64,000 nucleotides of DNA from Hufsiella arboris. Its GTDB lineage: Bacteria > Bacteroidota > Bacteroidia > Sphingobacteriales > Sphingobacteriaceae. The stretch lies in assembly GCF_009834875.1 (NCBI RefSeq), contig NZ_WVHT01000013.1, forward strand, positions 25,492 to 89,491. Direction: 5' to 3'. The position numbers were made by a program, and so were the translations under genes. This document shows positions 48,901 to 58,426 of the stretch, piece after piece; positions within the stretch are counted from its first letter, which is position 1, and the number at the start of each line of letters is the position of its first letter. The notes beneath the pieces are model-generated. The model ran no database searches, had not been told where the DNA came from, and was given only the letters and a program-made list of their open reading frames with translations.

Positions 48901-50977
48901 TTTTGTTCATATTAGCTTTTGCAGCCATATCGAACGTAATGTTCGGGTCTAGCATGTTAGCTTTCGCGATGATAACGCCAGCCTGTGATGAGCCTTTTAA
49001 ACTTAGATTCCGATATGTATAATTATTGTAGTCGGCTTTAAACACCTTTCCATTCAAATTTGCACGCATCGTTTTCGGGTCGGTTCCTACACCATCGACA
49101 TTTGCTGCCAGTGTTATTCGCCCGATCGTTTTCTCCTGTTTAATCAGCCGGCCAACGTTAAAGTTGAATAAACGGACATTAGCTTTATAGCGTTCGCTCC
49201 CTTTCCTGACAGCGTTATAACTTGCAATTGCCTTTGCACTGCCAAAGCTTGAATTCAGATTCAGATTTGTAGCAAAATTGGTTATCCCGCCTTTGAAAGT
49301 GCCATTTAGTTTTAGAGCTTCCGGTAAACGGATAGACGGCGGCAGTGTTCCTGGCGGCACAAAGCTTGCCAGGTCAGAGCTTCTTGTGCTGAAATCTTTG
49401 ATGTTCAAATCAAAGAAGGCTTTGTTTACGTCAGGCAAACCAGTGATCTTTGCCGAAGCCAGGATATGTGTACTGCGGAAACCTGAAATTTCCAGGCTTG
49501 GGATATTCAAATTCTTTACCTGCCCGTTCACTTTGCCGTTAATAGTTAAAACGGCGTTGGGATTGCTCTTAAACGGATTGGTTCCGGCCAGCGACGGCAC
49601 GAGCAGAATAACATCTTTAAATCCAAGTTTGCTCCCTGCAAGGTTTGCATCCACACGCATTTCACCGGGATTTTTCGATAGGCTTTCGATAGAGGGATAG
49701 TTAAGGCGTATACGGTCCCTGAGTACCGATCTGGAAGTCGCGATGTAAAGATTATTTAGATAGGCTTGCTTGCTTCCGTAAAAAAAGTCCGTTTGTATTT
49801 TGCGAAGATCAAAACCGCTGCGGTCGCTGAAATGTCCGTCCTTAATATTTCCTGAAATGGTGTTTATGGCATAAACAAAGTTTTCAGCTTTAAGTCCGAA
49901 ATTCTTAATATTCAAATGCCCGAAATCAAGCCCTTGTTTTTGGACCGGCATATTGAAATTGTCAAAACGGATGTTGTTATTTGAGAAATCGGCGTTTGCT
50001 AATGTTACCTTCCAGTTATTAGCTTGTACTTCAACTTCTTTGCTCGCTTCATTGGCGACAATCTTAGCTTGTTGTGTTTTGCCGAGCTGGAACAGGATGT
50101 CGGAATTTTGCAGGGCGATAGTATTAAGATTAATAAGCTGTTTCTTAAGGTCGATCTTATCTGTTTCAACCAACAGCCTGCCTAAACTGACATTTGTTTT
50201 CATTGCCGAGACATCATTTCGATAGTCTACTTTGATACGATCGAGATCAATGGTTTTTAAGGCAAGATCCATGTTCATAGGCTCCGCTGCCTTTATAGAG
50301 TCAACTGCCTTGGGTTCCGGCGTTGCCGCTGGCTTCCCCTGAATTACTTTGGCATAAACGTTTGAAAGCTTGATTTTAGGGACATTGAATTTCATTTTGT
50401 CCAGGTCAAATTCCTTAACGCGTGTGTCGAAGTGACCGAGATAAACGTCCACATCGTTGGCAGTAATGGCGTCTTTAAACCGGGCACGGATACGGTCAAG
50501 GTTAATCTTATCCAGTGAGAACTTCATGGTAGAGGTAGTATCCTCCGGTTTCGGCTCCTTTTTTTGTTCGCTTACAAAGGCTTTTGTGATATAGTCAAAA
50601 TTGAAAACGCTGTCGGGAGTGCGCTGGATGTTAGCGGTTATACCACGAAAATCCAGTTCGTTAATTTCGAGCTTGTTGTGTAGGAGTTTCAATAAACTTA
50701 CATCCACGCGAATAGTGTCTCCTGCTAAAAGGGTGTCTTTCTTTTGATCTTCGAAATAAATATCCTCTAGCACGATAAGTTTTGGAAGATCAAGGCTGAT
50801 GCGGTTTATTTCTACTTTTGTGCCGATTTTACCTTCCAGGTAAGAAACGGCCTTCTGACGCGCGAAATTTTGCACGGCAGGTACGCGTATCAGCACAAAA
50901 ATCAGAAGTAAAAGGAATATAATACTTCCAATAATCCAAAGAAGAATTTTAAGAGAAAGTAAACCGACTTTTTTCAA
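45929..50977 (-). CDS. tamB: TamB: translocation and assembly module inner-membrane/periplasmic protein
   Basis: A 1682-residue AsmA-like bridge protein. One N-terminal membrane helix (about 7-31, LKILLWIIGSIIFLLLLIFV) precedes a very long beta-rich taco-shaped body. The DUF490/TamB C-terminal domain includes GTYELEEGAYNLSFNFIKRK and ends with a Lys/Glu-rich tail. It forms a lipid/protein path between membranes and acts with TamL encoded next. The start is TTG, and no in-frame ATG lies upstream. Confidence 0.92.
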   Translation of the reverse strand: MKKVGLLSLKILLWIIGSIIFLLLLIFVLIRVPAVQNFARQKAVSYLEGKIGTKVEINRISLDLPKLIVLEDIYFEDQKKDTLLAGDTIRVDVSLLKLLHNKLEINELDFRGITANIQRTPDSVFNFDYITKAFVSEQKKEPKPEDTTSTMKFSLDKINLDRIRARFKDAITANDVDVYLGHFDTRVKEFDLDKMKFNVPKIKLSNVYAKVIQGKPAATPEPKAVDSIKAAEPMNMDLALKTIDLDRIKVDYRNDVSAMKTNVSLGRLLVETDKIDLKKQLINLNTIALQNSDILFQLGKTQQAKIVANEASKEVEVQANNWKVTLANADFSNNNIRFDNFNMPVQKQGLDFGHLNIKNFGLKAENFVYAINTISGNIKDGHFSDRSGFDLRKIQTDFFYGSKQAYLNNLYIATSRSVLRDRIRLNYPSIESLSKNPGEMRVDANLAGSKLGFKDVILLVPSLAGTNPFKSNPNAVLTINGKVNGQVKNLNIPSLEISGFRSTHILASAKITGLPDVNKAFFDLNIKDFSTRSSDLASFVPPGTLPPSIRLPEALKLNGTFKGGITNFATNLNLNSSFGSAKAIASYNAVRKGSERYKANVRLFNFNVGRLIKQEKTIGRITLAANVDGVGTDPKTMRANLNGKVFKADYNNYTYRNLSLKGSSQAGVIIAKANMLDPNITFDMAAKANMNKKYPQIKADLMVDSVNLQKLNFSKEDIRFHGKLAADLPTADPDYLNGKILLTQALLAKSGQRFQMDTVSIVSTATADSNTLALKSELLSANVRGKYKLTQIGTALQDLISKYYSTSTVKQTVKYSPQYFTFNAKLVNAPILANFAPDLKELATVTMNGNFDSRSQQLNFNASAPRVLYGTNDVNNLQMRINTDNNALNYSVTVDKLAASQIQILNTSISGNAKDNVITTAIEIRDSKKKDHYRIAGSLKALSDLYEFSLNPDGLLLNYQPWTVAQNNLIRFGAGGVEARDFKLSNNNQSISINTIPAGLNNPMKIDFSNFQIETITQMVKKDSLLIGGTINGTTTVSNFQASPVFVADMNVDHFNFKGDTLGNIAIKVNNQQANTYAANVSITGNGNQVDLTGNYYTGTSSMDMNLNIANLNLKSIQGFTMGNLKDATGAITGQLSIKGTASSPQVLGDVNFKQVGFRIAMLNSYFRINNDRISFNDQGINFDKFTLLDSAGNKASVDGMVYTKNFTDYRFDLDVRADDFQALNSTAKDNELFYGKLFFNTRLKIKGDMNQPNIDGSLKINDKTNFTVVLPQSDPGIEERQGIVEFVDMDNLELASALTSQKDTTKSALSGLDFSANIEIDKGAVFNVIVDQGTGDFLQVRGTGQLNAGMDPSGKISLTGTYELEEGAYNLSFNFIKRKFDIKKGSTLTWTGEPTSANVNVTAVYVANTAPIDLMENQLSGTASENNRYKQKLPFDVNLTMEGELMKPQFTFAIDLPEKSYNVSSDVISSVRTRLDQLETEPSELNKQVFALLLLNRFVGENPFASSAGGTTPESMARQSVSKLLSDQLNNLAGGLIEGVDLNVGLESSDDYTTGERKDRTDLNVGVSKRLLSDRLKVSVGSNFELEGPKQANQSTSNIAGNIEVEYQLSKDGRYLIRGYQKNEYESVIQGQVIETGLGFTLNADYNKFKELFAKKSKEDKARKRAEKEKKKQERQERKND

Positions 50978-51055
50978 GGTAGCGTTTTTGAATTCTATCT
51001 AATAAATTCAAAAAGGCGGTTAAATGTTTGTTTAGTGCAAAACTTTATGTGAAGT

Positions 51056-51472
51056 TTATATTTTTTTCAAGTTGATAACGATGGCTCCGTGCTGGCCCTT
51101 ATTGCCATAGAGTGCAGTAGCTTCCGCGTTAGAAAGAACCTGAAGTGTGTCGATATTTGCTGGCAGGATGTTTTGAAGTTTTAGCTGCGCCTCTTTAGCG
51201 CGAAGTGTTTCACCGTCAATAATATACAAGCGGTTCATTTTTTTTTCAGGTGAGGCCTGGAATTTCGAGGTAATGAAGCTTGCGGTACATGAACCAAGCA
51301 CTTTACCGATTGTAGCACCAATTACCGGATTCCCACCTTGCTTACCAACCATGGCTCCGTATGATTCGCCGCTGTTCGTGCCAAGGACGCCCATTCTATC
51401 GGCGAGGTTCATGGACTTACATGATGTGATCAATATTCCTGCAACTAAAATTACATACAACTTAAAGCTCAT
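51056..51472 (-). CDS. Small lipoprotein resembling a detached SusC-type plug
   Basis: A 138-residue protein. The lipobox ITSC gives Cys 18. A Gly-rich helical segment (VIGATIGKVLGS) lies at about 50-62. From about residue 80 it carries the SusC plug signature: RLYIIDGETL, then IDTLQVLSNAEATALYG and KGQHGAIVINLKK. In SusC proteins the same order lies just before the barrel. No barrel or TonB box is present here. The function is unknown. It could be a regulator or partner of a receptor, or a carry-over fold. Confidence 0.75.
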   Translation of the reverse strand: MSFKLYVILVAGILITSCKSMNLADRMGVLGTNSGESYGAMVGKQGGNPVIGATIGKVLGSCTASFITSKFQASPEKKMNRLYIIDGETLRAKEAQLKLQNILPANIDTLQVLSNAEATALYGNKGQHGAIVINLKKI

Positions 51473-51483
51473 ACCGTTCCTCG

Positions 51484-51553
51484 TTTTTAGTTATTGATTA
51501 GTGCTTATGAAGTTAACGAAACTTCATTGTCAAATCAAAGTAATAACTAAAAA
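51484..51553. repeat. Nested inverted repeat upstream of the plug-like lipoprotein gene
   Basis: The outer arms are TTTTTAGTTATT (51484-51495) and AATAACTAAAAA (51542-51553), continued inward by TTGATT/AATCAA. A separate inner hairpin, ATGAAGTT-N5-AACTTCAT, lies at 51507-51527. Together they form a 70-bp cruciform-like structure. Confidence 0.6.
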
Positions 51554-51610
51554 AAAGTTATTAAGTTTTTATGAACTTTAAGTCGTAGAAATTATGTGGC
51601 CGAGACCTTA

Positions 51611-52264
51611 TTAAACAGCTTCCTTTAGATCAGAATCAGTAATATTGACAAACAGTTCTTCTTTCGGATAACGAACTTTTTTCATGGGTGCCAGCCAGTC
51701 GGTCGTTGTATCGCGGTAGCCCAGGGTTAAAATTGTAACGCTCTTCAAACCGCGTTCACTTAAGCCAAGCAGTTCGTCTAACGCCGGACCGTTAAACCCT
51801 TCCATAGGCGTTGCGTCAACCTGTTCAAGAGCTGCCGCAGTGATGGCCGTTCCAAACGCGATGTAAGCCTGGCGCGCCATCCAGTTGAAATTTTGTTCCG
51901 GAGTGTTTTTTAATATTGCAGACAGGTATCCTTTAATCGTGCTTAACGATTCAACCGGCATATTACGGGTAGAAGCCGTAAGATTGATATAATTGTCGAT
52001 CTTTTCTTCGGTAAGGGTATCCCAGGCCGCAAATATTAACAGATGCGAAGCCTCGGCTATTTGCGGCTGATTGTTTGCAACAGCTTTGATCTTTTCCTTA
52101 ACGGCCGGATCTTCAACCACGATAACATTGTATGGTTGCAAACCGATAGACGACGCCGAAAGACGTACGCTTTCTAATATATTCTCTATTTTTTCCTGGG
52201 GAACTTTTTCTCCGTTCATTCGCTTTGTTGCGTAGCGCCAGTTAAGTGCTGATATTAAATCCAT
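51611..52264 (-). CDS. NAD(P)H-dependent nitroreductase-family oxidoreductase
   Basis: A 217-residue FMN enzyme of the NfsB/nitroreductase fold (ALNWRYATKRMNGEKVP with FMN-phosphate-binding Arg, SSIGLQPYNVIVVEDP, TPMEGFNGPALDELLGLSE, TILTLGYRD). It reduces quinones, nitro compounds or similar electrophiles. It is divergent from hxlR and has an operator-like inverted repeat directly after its -7 box, indicating repression by HxlR until an electrophile is present. The regulation is inferred. Confidence 0.9.
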   Translation of the reverse strand: MDLISALNWRYATKRMNGEKVPQEKIENILESVRLSASSIGLQPYNVIVVEDPAVKEKIKAVANNQPQIAEASHLLIFAAWDTLTEEKIDNYINLTASTRNMPVESLSTIKGYLSAILKNTPEQNFNWMARQAYIAFGTAITAAALEQVDATPMEGFNGPALDELLGLSERGLKSVTILTLGYRDTTTDWLAPMKKVRYPKEELFVNITDSDLKEAV

Positions 52265-52284
52265 TTTTATTGAAATTTTACAAT

Positions 52285-52332
52285 AGTTACTTTTGATAAC
52301 TCAAAGGTATTGCCGATTTTTGTTAGCGACAA
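52285..52332 (-). promoter_or_regulatory. Nitroreductase promoter with HxlR-type operator
   Basis: On the minus strand, TTG (within TTGTCGC, 52332-52326) and the perfect -7 box TACCTTTG (52309-52302) are separated by 20 bp. Directly after it lies AGTTA-N7-TAACT (52301-52285), which ends 21 bp before the ATG. The same inverted repeat occurs at the MoaF-like gene promoter. Confidence 0.75.
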
Positions 52333-52359
52333 GAAGGCACATTTTTAATACTCAGTTGT

Positions 52360-52782
52360 ATGGAAGTAACTATTGGATCAAAACCGCAAAGCGAAGGCAG
52401 CAGGAAAATAAAAGAGCATTTTTCTGACAAACATGCGACAATTAAGCATTGCCCGGTGACTGACATTATCGCAAGGATAAGTGATAAATGGTCAATGCAC
52501 GTTATTATTTTCCTTGGAAAGGCTGGGAAGATGCGTTTCAGTGAGATGAAAAAAGAGATAGAAGGTATCTCGCAGCGCATGCTTACCGTAACATTACGCA
52601 ATTTGGAAGAAGACGGATTAATAACACGAACCGTTTATGCAGAAGTGCCGCCGCGTGTGGAGTACCAGCTCACTTCGATGGGTGAAAGCCTGCTTTTGCA
52701 GTTGATCCCCTTGTCTGAATGGGCTAACAGAAATATGGAACAGATTCTCCGCTCAAGGGAAGAGCATATACTGAAAGGTTAG
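52360..52782 (+). CDS. HxlR-family winged-helix transcriptional regulator
   Basis: A 140-residue regulator. CPVTDIIARISDKWSMHVII contains the family Cys near residue 32, the redox- or electrophile-sensing position in several HxlR proteins. The winged helix follows (MRFSEMKKEIEGISQRMLTV, LEEDGLITRTVYAEVPPRVE, YQLTSMGESLL). It is divergent from the nitroreductase and convergent with the MoaF-like gene, both of which carry the same operator. It is therefore probably their repressor and perhaps its own. Confidence 0.92.
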   Translation: MEVTIGSKPQSEGSRKIKEHFSDKHATIKHCPVTDIIARISDKWSMHVIIFLGKAGKMRFSEMKKEIEGISQRMLTVTLRNLEEDGLITRTVYAEVPPRVEYQLTSMGESLLLQLIPLSEWANRNMEQILRSREEHILKG

Positions 52783-52793
52783 AATGAAGTATT

Positions 52794-53117
52794 TTAACCG
52801 GTTTGTATATGAGCTAAAGGCTTAAGCGTTCCCTTAACGTTTTTGAATTCCCCGGAAGGGGATGTCCAGTTCGAATAAACCTCGCCGTTCTCATAGTCCT
52901 GGATTTGGGTAACGGTGGTGCCGCTTTCTTCCTGCCAGGTAACCAGGAAAAGCTGTGGTCTTATTTCGGTCATTTTGGTTTCCACAGTTTCAGAAATTTC
53001 TACTTTGCTGCCGTCTTTTTCAAGAATAGTAAATGTCAGGCTTGTTTCGCTATCGATACGCAACCTGGCTTTTGCCATTCCAAATTCTACTAAAAATTCG
53101 TTCCCGATGATTTGCAT
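52794..53117 (-). CDS. MoaF-like calycin/lipocalin-fold protein
   Basis: A 107-residue beta-barrel protein (FGMAKARLRIDSETSLTFTI, EIRPQLFLVTWQEESGTTVT, DYENGEVYSNWTSPSGEFKN). It resembles the C-terminal MoaF domain found in Bacteroidota as single-domain proteins. It has no catalytic motif and may bind a small molecule. It shares the HxlR-type operator with the nitroreductase, so a joint role in response to one electrophile or xenobiotic is likely (inference). Confidence 0.7.
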   Translation of the reverse strand: MQIIGNEFLVEFGMAKARLRIDSETSLTFTILEKDGSKVEISETVETKMTEIRPQLFLVTWQEESGTTVTQIQDYENGEVYSNWTSPSGEFKNVKGTLKPLAHIQTG

Positions 53118-53139
53118 GATTCATGATTTTGTAAAATAA

Positions 53140-53203
53140 AGTTACCCGCAATAACTGGTATTTTGAAGGTGCTATTGCGACAAATCAGGGTGTTACGCGA
53201 CAA
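53140..53203 (-). promoter_or_regulatory. MoaF-like gene promoter with the same operator
   Basis: On the minus strand, TTGTCGC occurs twice, 20 bp apart (53203-53197 and 53183-53177). From the second TTG a 20-bp spacer leads to TACCAGTT, followed by AGTTA-N7-TAACT (53156-53140), 23 bp before the ATG. The layout matches the nitroreductase promoter almost base for base in spacing. Confidence 0.7.
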
Positions 53204-53235
53204 GGTTTCGAGCTGAAGGCGATGTTTAAACCCGG

Positions 53236-53583
53236 TTAAATTTCCAGCCGTTTCCTTATTTTAAGTGGCAGCTTTGCTTTAACTAATTCGTATGATTGAT
53301 GAATATAGCGGATCCAGTCGTCCTGCGAAATTGTGTTAATATCTTCGACAAACACCCATTTGTATTTTGCCACATACGGAGCTGGTTTAAAACCGGGGGA
53401 GGAAGACAGCTGTTCAAACTCGTCATCAGTTACTTTGAATGAAGCCGTTGTTGGCGACTGGTCTAAACCTATCACGCAGAACATCTTTTCTCCGACAGAA
53501 AATACAAGGTCATGTTCCCATTTAATGCTTTCGGTTGCACCTGGCTTTGAACTGCAAATTTTCCGGATATCTTCAATGTCCAT
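53236..53583 (-). CDS. MmcQ/YjbR family protein
   Basis: A 115-residue protein (MDIEDIRKICSSKPGATESI, WEHDLVFSVGEKMFCVIGL, KYKWVFVEDINTISQDDWIR, YIHQSYELVKAKLPLKIRK), full length for the YjbR fold, which resembles some DNA-binding domains. The function is unknown. The open frame extends 93 bases upstream, but that part lies in a non-coding repeat region and lacks family similarity. The ATG at 53583 is therefore chosen. Confidence 0.85.
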   Translation of the reverse strand: MDIEDIRKICSSKPGATESIKWEHDLVFSVGEKMFCVIGLDQSPTTASFKVTDDEFEQLSSSPGFKPAPYVAKYKWVFVEDINTISQDDWIRYIHQSYELVKAKLPLKIRKRLEI

Positions 53584-53647
53584 GTTTCGTGTAATGATGC
53601 TACAACAGGCGAAACTAAAAGAAATGATTGATAAATGCGGAGGAACT

Positions 53648-53813
53648 GAAATCTGCCATCGCTTTTTGCGTATCAATAGCCGCTTACACAGATACCCAAA
53701 GAAAAATGGGTGGCTTCCAAATAATGAATTGAAATCTGCTGTCGCTTTTTTACGCGAAGCAATAGCTGCTTACACATAACACTCAAAGTAAAAAGAGTGG
53801 CTTTTAAATAAGG
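53648..53813. repeat. Two tandem 83-bp structured repeat units
   Basis: Unit 1 (53648-53730) and unit 2 (53731-53813) begin with GAAATCTGC. In both, CGC-T-rich-GCG is followed by ATAGC(C/T)GCTTACACA, then a hairpin, then GGCTT and AAATAA. The hairpin arms are ACCCA/TGGGT in unit 1 and ACTC/GAGT in unit 2, which is a compensatory C-G to T-A change. AGCC/GGCT closes a longer helix. The 83-bp period is not a multiple of three, arguing against coding. Confidence 0.7.
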
Positions 53814-53847
53814 CTTCACGATATTATTTTTATTGCATGATGGTTTA

Positions 53848-56155
<2,308 letters not shown>

Positions 56156-57244
56156 TTACCGTTGTTTGGCAATTGCCGCAAGCGCGGCCGCGTAAGGTTT
56201 TTTAAACTTCTCAATCCCTTCGTTTTCCAGCTGGCTGGTAATTTGATCTATGACGATGCCGGCGGATTTCAATTTCTCAAGATCCGCTGTTGCTTCCGCC
56301 AGGTTTTCGGTAAGGGTAACCTCAGCAATCCCGTGGTCCCGAAAAGCTTCGATTGTTTCAAGCGGAGCAGTATTTACCGTATCGGGGCCGATCAGTGCTT
56401 CCACGTATTTGGTGTCTTTAAAAGACGGATCCTTACTGCTGGTACTGGCCCACAATAACCGCTGTGGTTTTGCGCCTTTACTTTCAAGTTTTTTCCAGCG
56501 TTCGCTGCCGAACACTTGCTGATAGATCTCGTAAGCTTTCTTGGCGGATGCGATGGCAATCTTTCCTTTTAATTCAGGAGCTCCCTTTTCAGCAAGTAAA
56601 GGATCCACCAGCAAATCGATTCTGCTCAGGAAAAAACTTGCAACCGAGGCAATGTTTTCAATACTCCTGCCGGAGGCAAGACGATCCTCCAGGCCTTGTA
56701 TGTAAGCCTCAGTAACTTCCTTGTACCGCGGCAAACCAAATAATAACGTTACATTGATGTTCAGGCCTTCGCTTATAGCCTTACGGATCGCCGGCAAACC
56801 TTCCGCAGTGCCCGGAATCTTTATCATAACGTTCTCGCGACCCAGCTGCCTCCATAGGTCAAGCGCCTGGTCGATGGTCCGGTGTGTGTGCCGCGCCAGT
56901 TCAGGCGAAACTTCCAGGCTGACATATCCGTCGGCTCCTTTCACTTCTTCATCTTCATAAACCGGTTTCAACACTTCAGAAGCATTGAGTATATCCTGGA
57001 TCGCTAAAGCATAAAAGATGTCATCATCACTTTTTCCTTCTGCTATAAGTTTCCGTATATCGGCCTGGTAATTGTCACTGCTGCTGAACGCTTTTTCGAA
57101 TATAGCCGGATTAGAAGTTACGCCGCGGATGCCGTCTTCATCGATGAGCTGCTTCAGTTTGCCGCTGCTCAAGATTTCCCTGTCAATAAAATCGAGCCAG
57201 ATACTTTGGCCCAGATCGTGAATATGTTTAACCCTGTTTTCCAT
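56156..57244 (-). CDS. tal: Transaldolase
   Basis: A 362-residue enzyme of the non-oxidative pentose phosphate pathway, transferring dihydroxyacetone units. Motifs: DGIRGVTSNPAIFEKA, YVSLEVSPELARHT, NVMIKIPGTAEGLPAI with the Schiff-base Lys, INVTLLFGLPRY and QRLLWASTSSKDP. The length fits the longer transaldolase subfamily often seen next to or fused with glucose-6-phosphate isomerase. Here it stands alone. Confidence 0.94.
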   Translation of the reverse strand: MENRVKHIHDLGQSIWLDFIDREILSSGKLKQLIDEDGIRGVTSNPAIFEKAFSSSDNYQADIRKLIAEGKSDDDIFYALAIQDILNASEVLKPVYEDEEVKGADGYVSLEVSPELARHTHRTIDQALDLWRQLGRENVMIKIPGTAEGLPAIRKAISEGLNINVTLLFGLPRYKEVTEAYIQGLEDRLASGRSIENIASVASFFLSRIDLLVDPLLAEKGAPELKGKIAIASAKKAYEIYQQVFGSERWKKLESKGAKPQRLLWASTSSKDPSFKDTKYVEALIGPDTVNTAPLETIEAFRDHGIAEVTLTENLAEATADLEKLKSAGIVIDQITSQLENEGIEKFKKPYAAALAAIAKQR

Positions 57245-57446
57245 AAGAGAAGCTATAATTGTTTGCTAACGCTTCTTTAATAACTAACTGCAGAACGCGA
57301 TGTTTTAGTAATCGTATTTGGCCGGAGCAATACGGGACTAACACCTATGCTAGAAATTCACAACTTTGGCACGTCAGCGTCGTTTATTTGCTGTTTACCG
57401 TATGGCGATGGTTGGCAATTCTTATATTTAATTAAAAAAGATTTAG

Positions 57447-57722
57447 ATGGCAGACGAACAACTGGTAACATACGTCAGGGACATGGCTCAATACAAAGGC
57501 CAGCTTGTCGCCCGGCGGAAATCAAAACATGACCTGCAGTTAAAGGATAAAGAGATCAAAGATTTGAAATCACATATAATCGAGCTCGGAAGACTAATCG
57601 TATCAAGCTTAAAAGGTATCGATGTTCCGGAGAATGAACCTTATGAAATTTCTTTTGCAGGACACACCGTGTATATTGGTTACGAAGGGAAGGACCTGAT
57701 CTGGGAAGAAGATGAATGGTGA
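57447..57722 (+). CDS. Small hypothetical protein
   Basis: A 91-residue protein with no recognised family. It has a charged helical N-terminal half with coiled-coil character (LQLKDKEIKDLKSHIIELGR) and a beta-like acidic C-terminus (GHTVYIGYEGKDLIWEEDEW). No signal peptide is seen. The ATG is preceded by AAGATTTAG. The codon pattern looks coding and no competing frame is better, but the support is modest. Confidence 0.5.
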   Translation: MADEQLVTYVRDMAQYKGQLVARRKSKHDLQLKDKEIKDLKSHIIELGRLIVSSLKGIDVPENEPYEISFAGHTVYIGYEGKDLIWEEDEW

Positions 57723-57836
57723 CCATATTGACGCTGCGTTCAGACCAGCCGGTGCTGGCAGGAATCGATTCATTGTACGGGCGACGGATTGCATACATCT
57801 TGTTTATGCAACGGCTAGTGGCTATCTTTAACCTTA

Positions 57837-58226
57837 ATGAAAACTGCGACAGTTATTTCCAGGGTAGTGCTCGGATTAATTTACCTGATCTTCGGCTTAG
57901 ATTTCTTTCTGCATTTTATCCCTTATCAGCCAAATCATACCGGGGCAACCGCTGCCTTTAAAAGCGGACTCATGGCAGCGGGCTATTTTTATCCAATGAT
58001 GAAGTTTCTACAGATAACAGGAGGAATCTCGCTGTTGATCAACAGGTATGCACCATTCTCTGCCGTCGTTTTGTTTCCCATCAGTGTCAACGTCTTTTTG
58101 TTTCATACCATTTTAGTGCCGTCTGGCTGGTATATGGGCGTTATACTGCTCGGTACGAATCTTTTTTTGGGATATGCCTATCGCACGTATTATCAAAGCA
58201 TGTTTGTACGGAAAGCAGAAGTGTAG
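57837..58226 (+). CDS. DoxX-like small membrane protein
   Basis: A 129-residue protein with four predicted membrane helices (about 5-25, 48-68, 72-92, 98-118). It matches the DoxX family in layout (VVLGLIYLIFGLDFFLHFIP, GLMAAGYFYPMMKFLQITGG, LLINRYAPFSAVVLFPI). Many relatives are annotated as quinol- or stress-linked membrane subunits, but the role here is unknown. Confidence 0.75.
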   Translation: MKTATVISRVVLGLIYLIFGLDFFLHFIPYQPNHTGATAAFKSGLMAAGYFYPMMKFLQITGGISLLINRYAPFSAVVLFPISVNVFLFHTILVPSGWYMGVILLGTNLFLGYAYRTYYQSMFVRKAEV

Positions 58227-58426
58227 CTCATCTTATTCATGGAATATATTTCTGCTCATTAATATATATCAAGCACAAGTACTCCTTACCCTGCGCGGAA
58301 AGCTTCCGCCAGATAGAAAAAAAAGCATGATGCGAGCTGCAAACAGCTTGAGTAGTATTGAGGCTAAATCTCTTAAATTTCGTGGCGGTTAAACAGCTGA
58401 CTAGAGAAGTTTGTATCTTGGTTATT

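Noticed and set aside
53584..53676. N-terminal extension of the YjbR-family protein
   Set aside because: The 31 extra residues lack family similarity and run into the 83-bp structured repeats. The ATG at 53583 begins the conserved domain.
53333..53779. Plus-strand open frame of 148 codons opposite the YjbR gene
   Set aside because: It is antisense to a recognisable gene and has no family similarity of its own.
53648..53813. CRISPR array
   Set aside because: There are only two units, directly abutting and without spacers, and no cas genes are nearby.
57360..57410. Sigma-54-like TTGGCACG followed by TTTGCTG
   Set aside because: The spacing between the two elements is far longer than the fixed sigma-54 spacing, and no gene starts at the right distance.
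58295..58309. GCGGAA-AGC-TTCCGC hairpin as a terminator for the DoxX-like gene
   Set aside because: It is followed by an A-rich, not T-rich, tract on the plus strand and lies about 70 bp past the stop.
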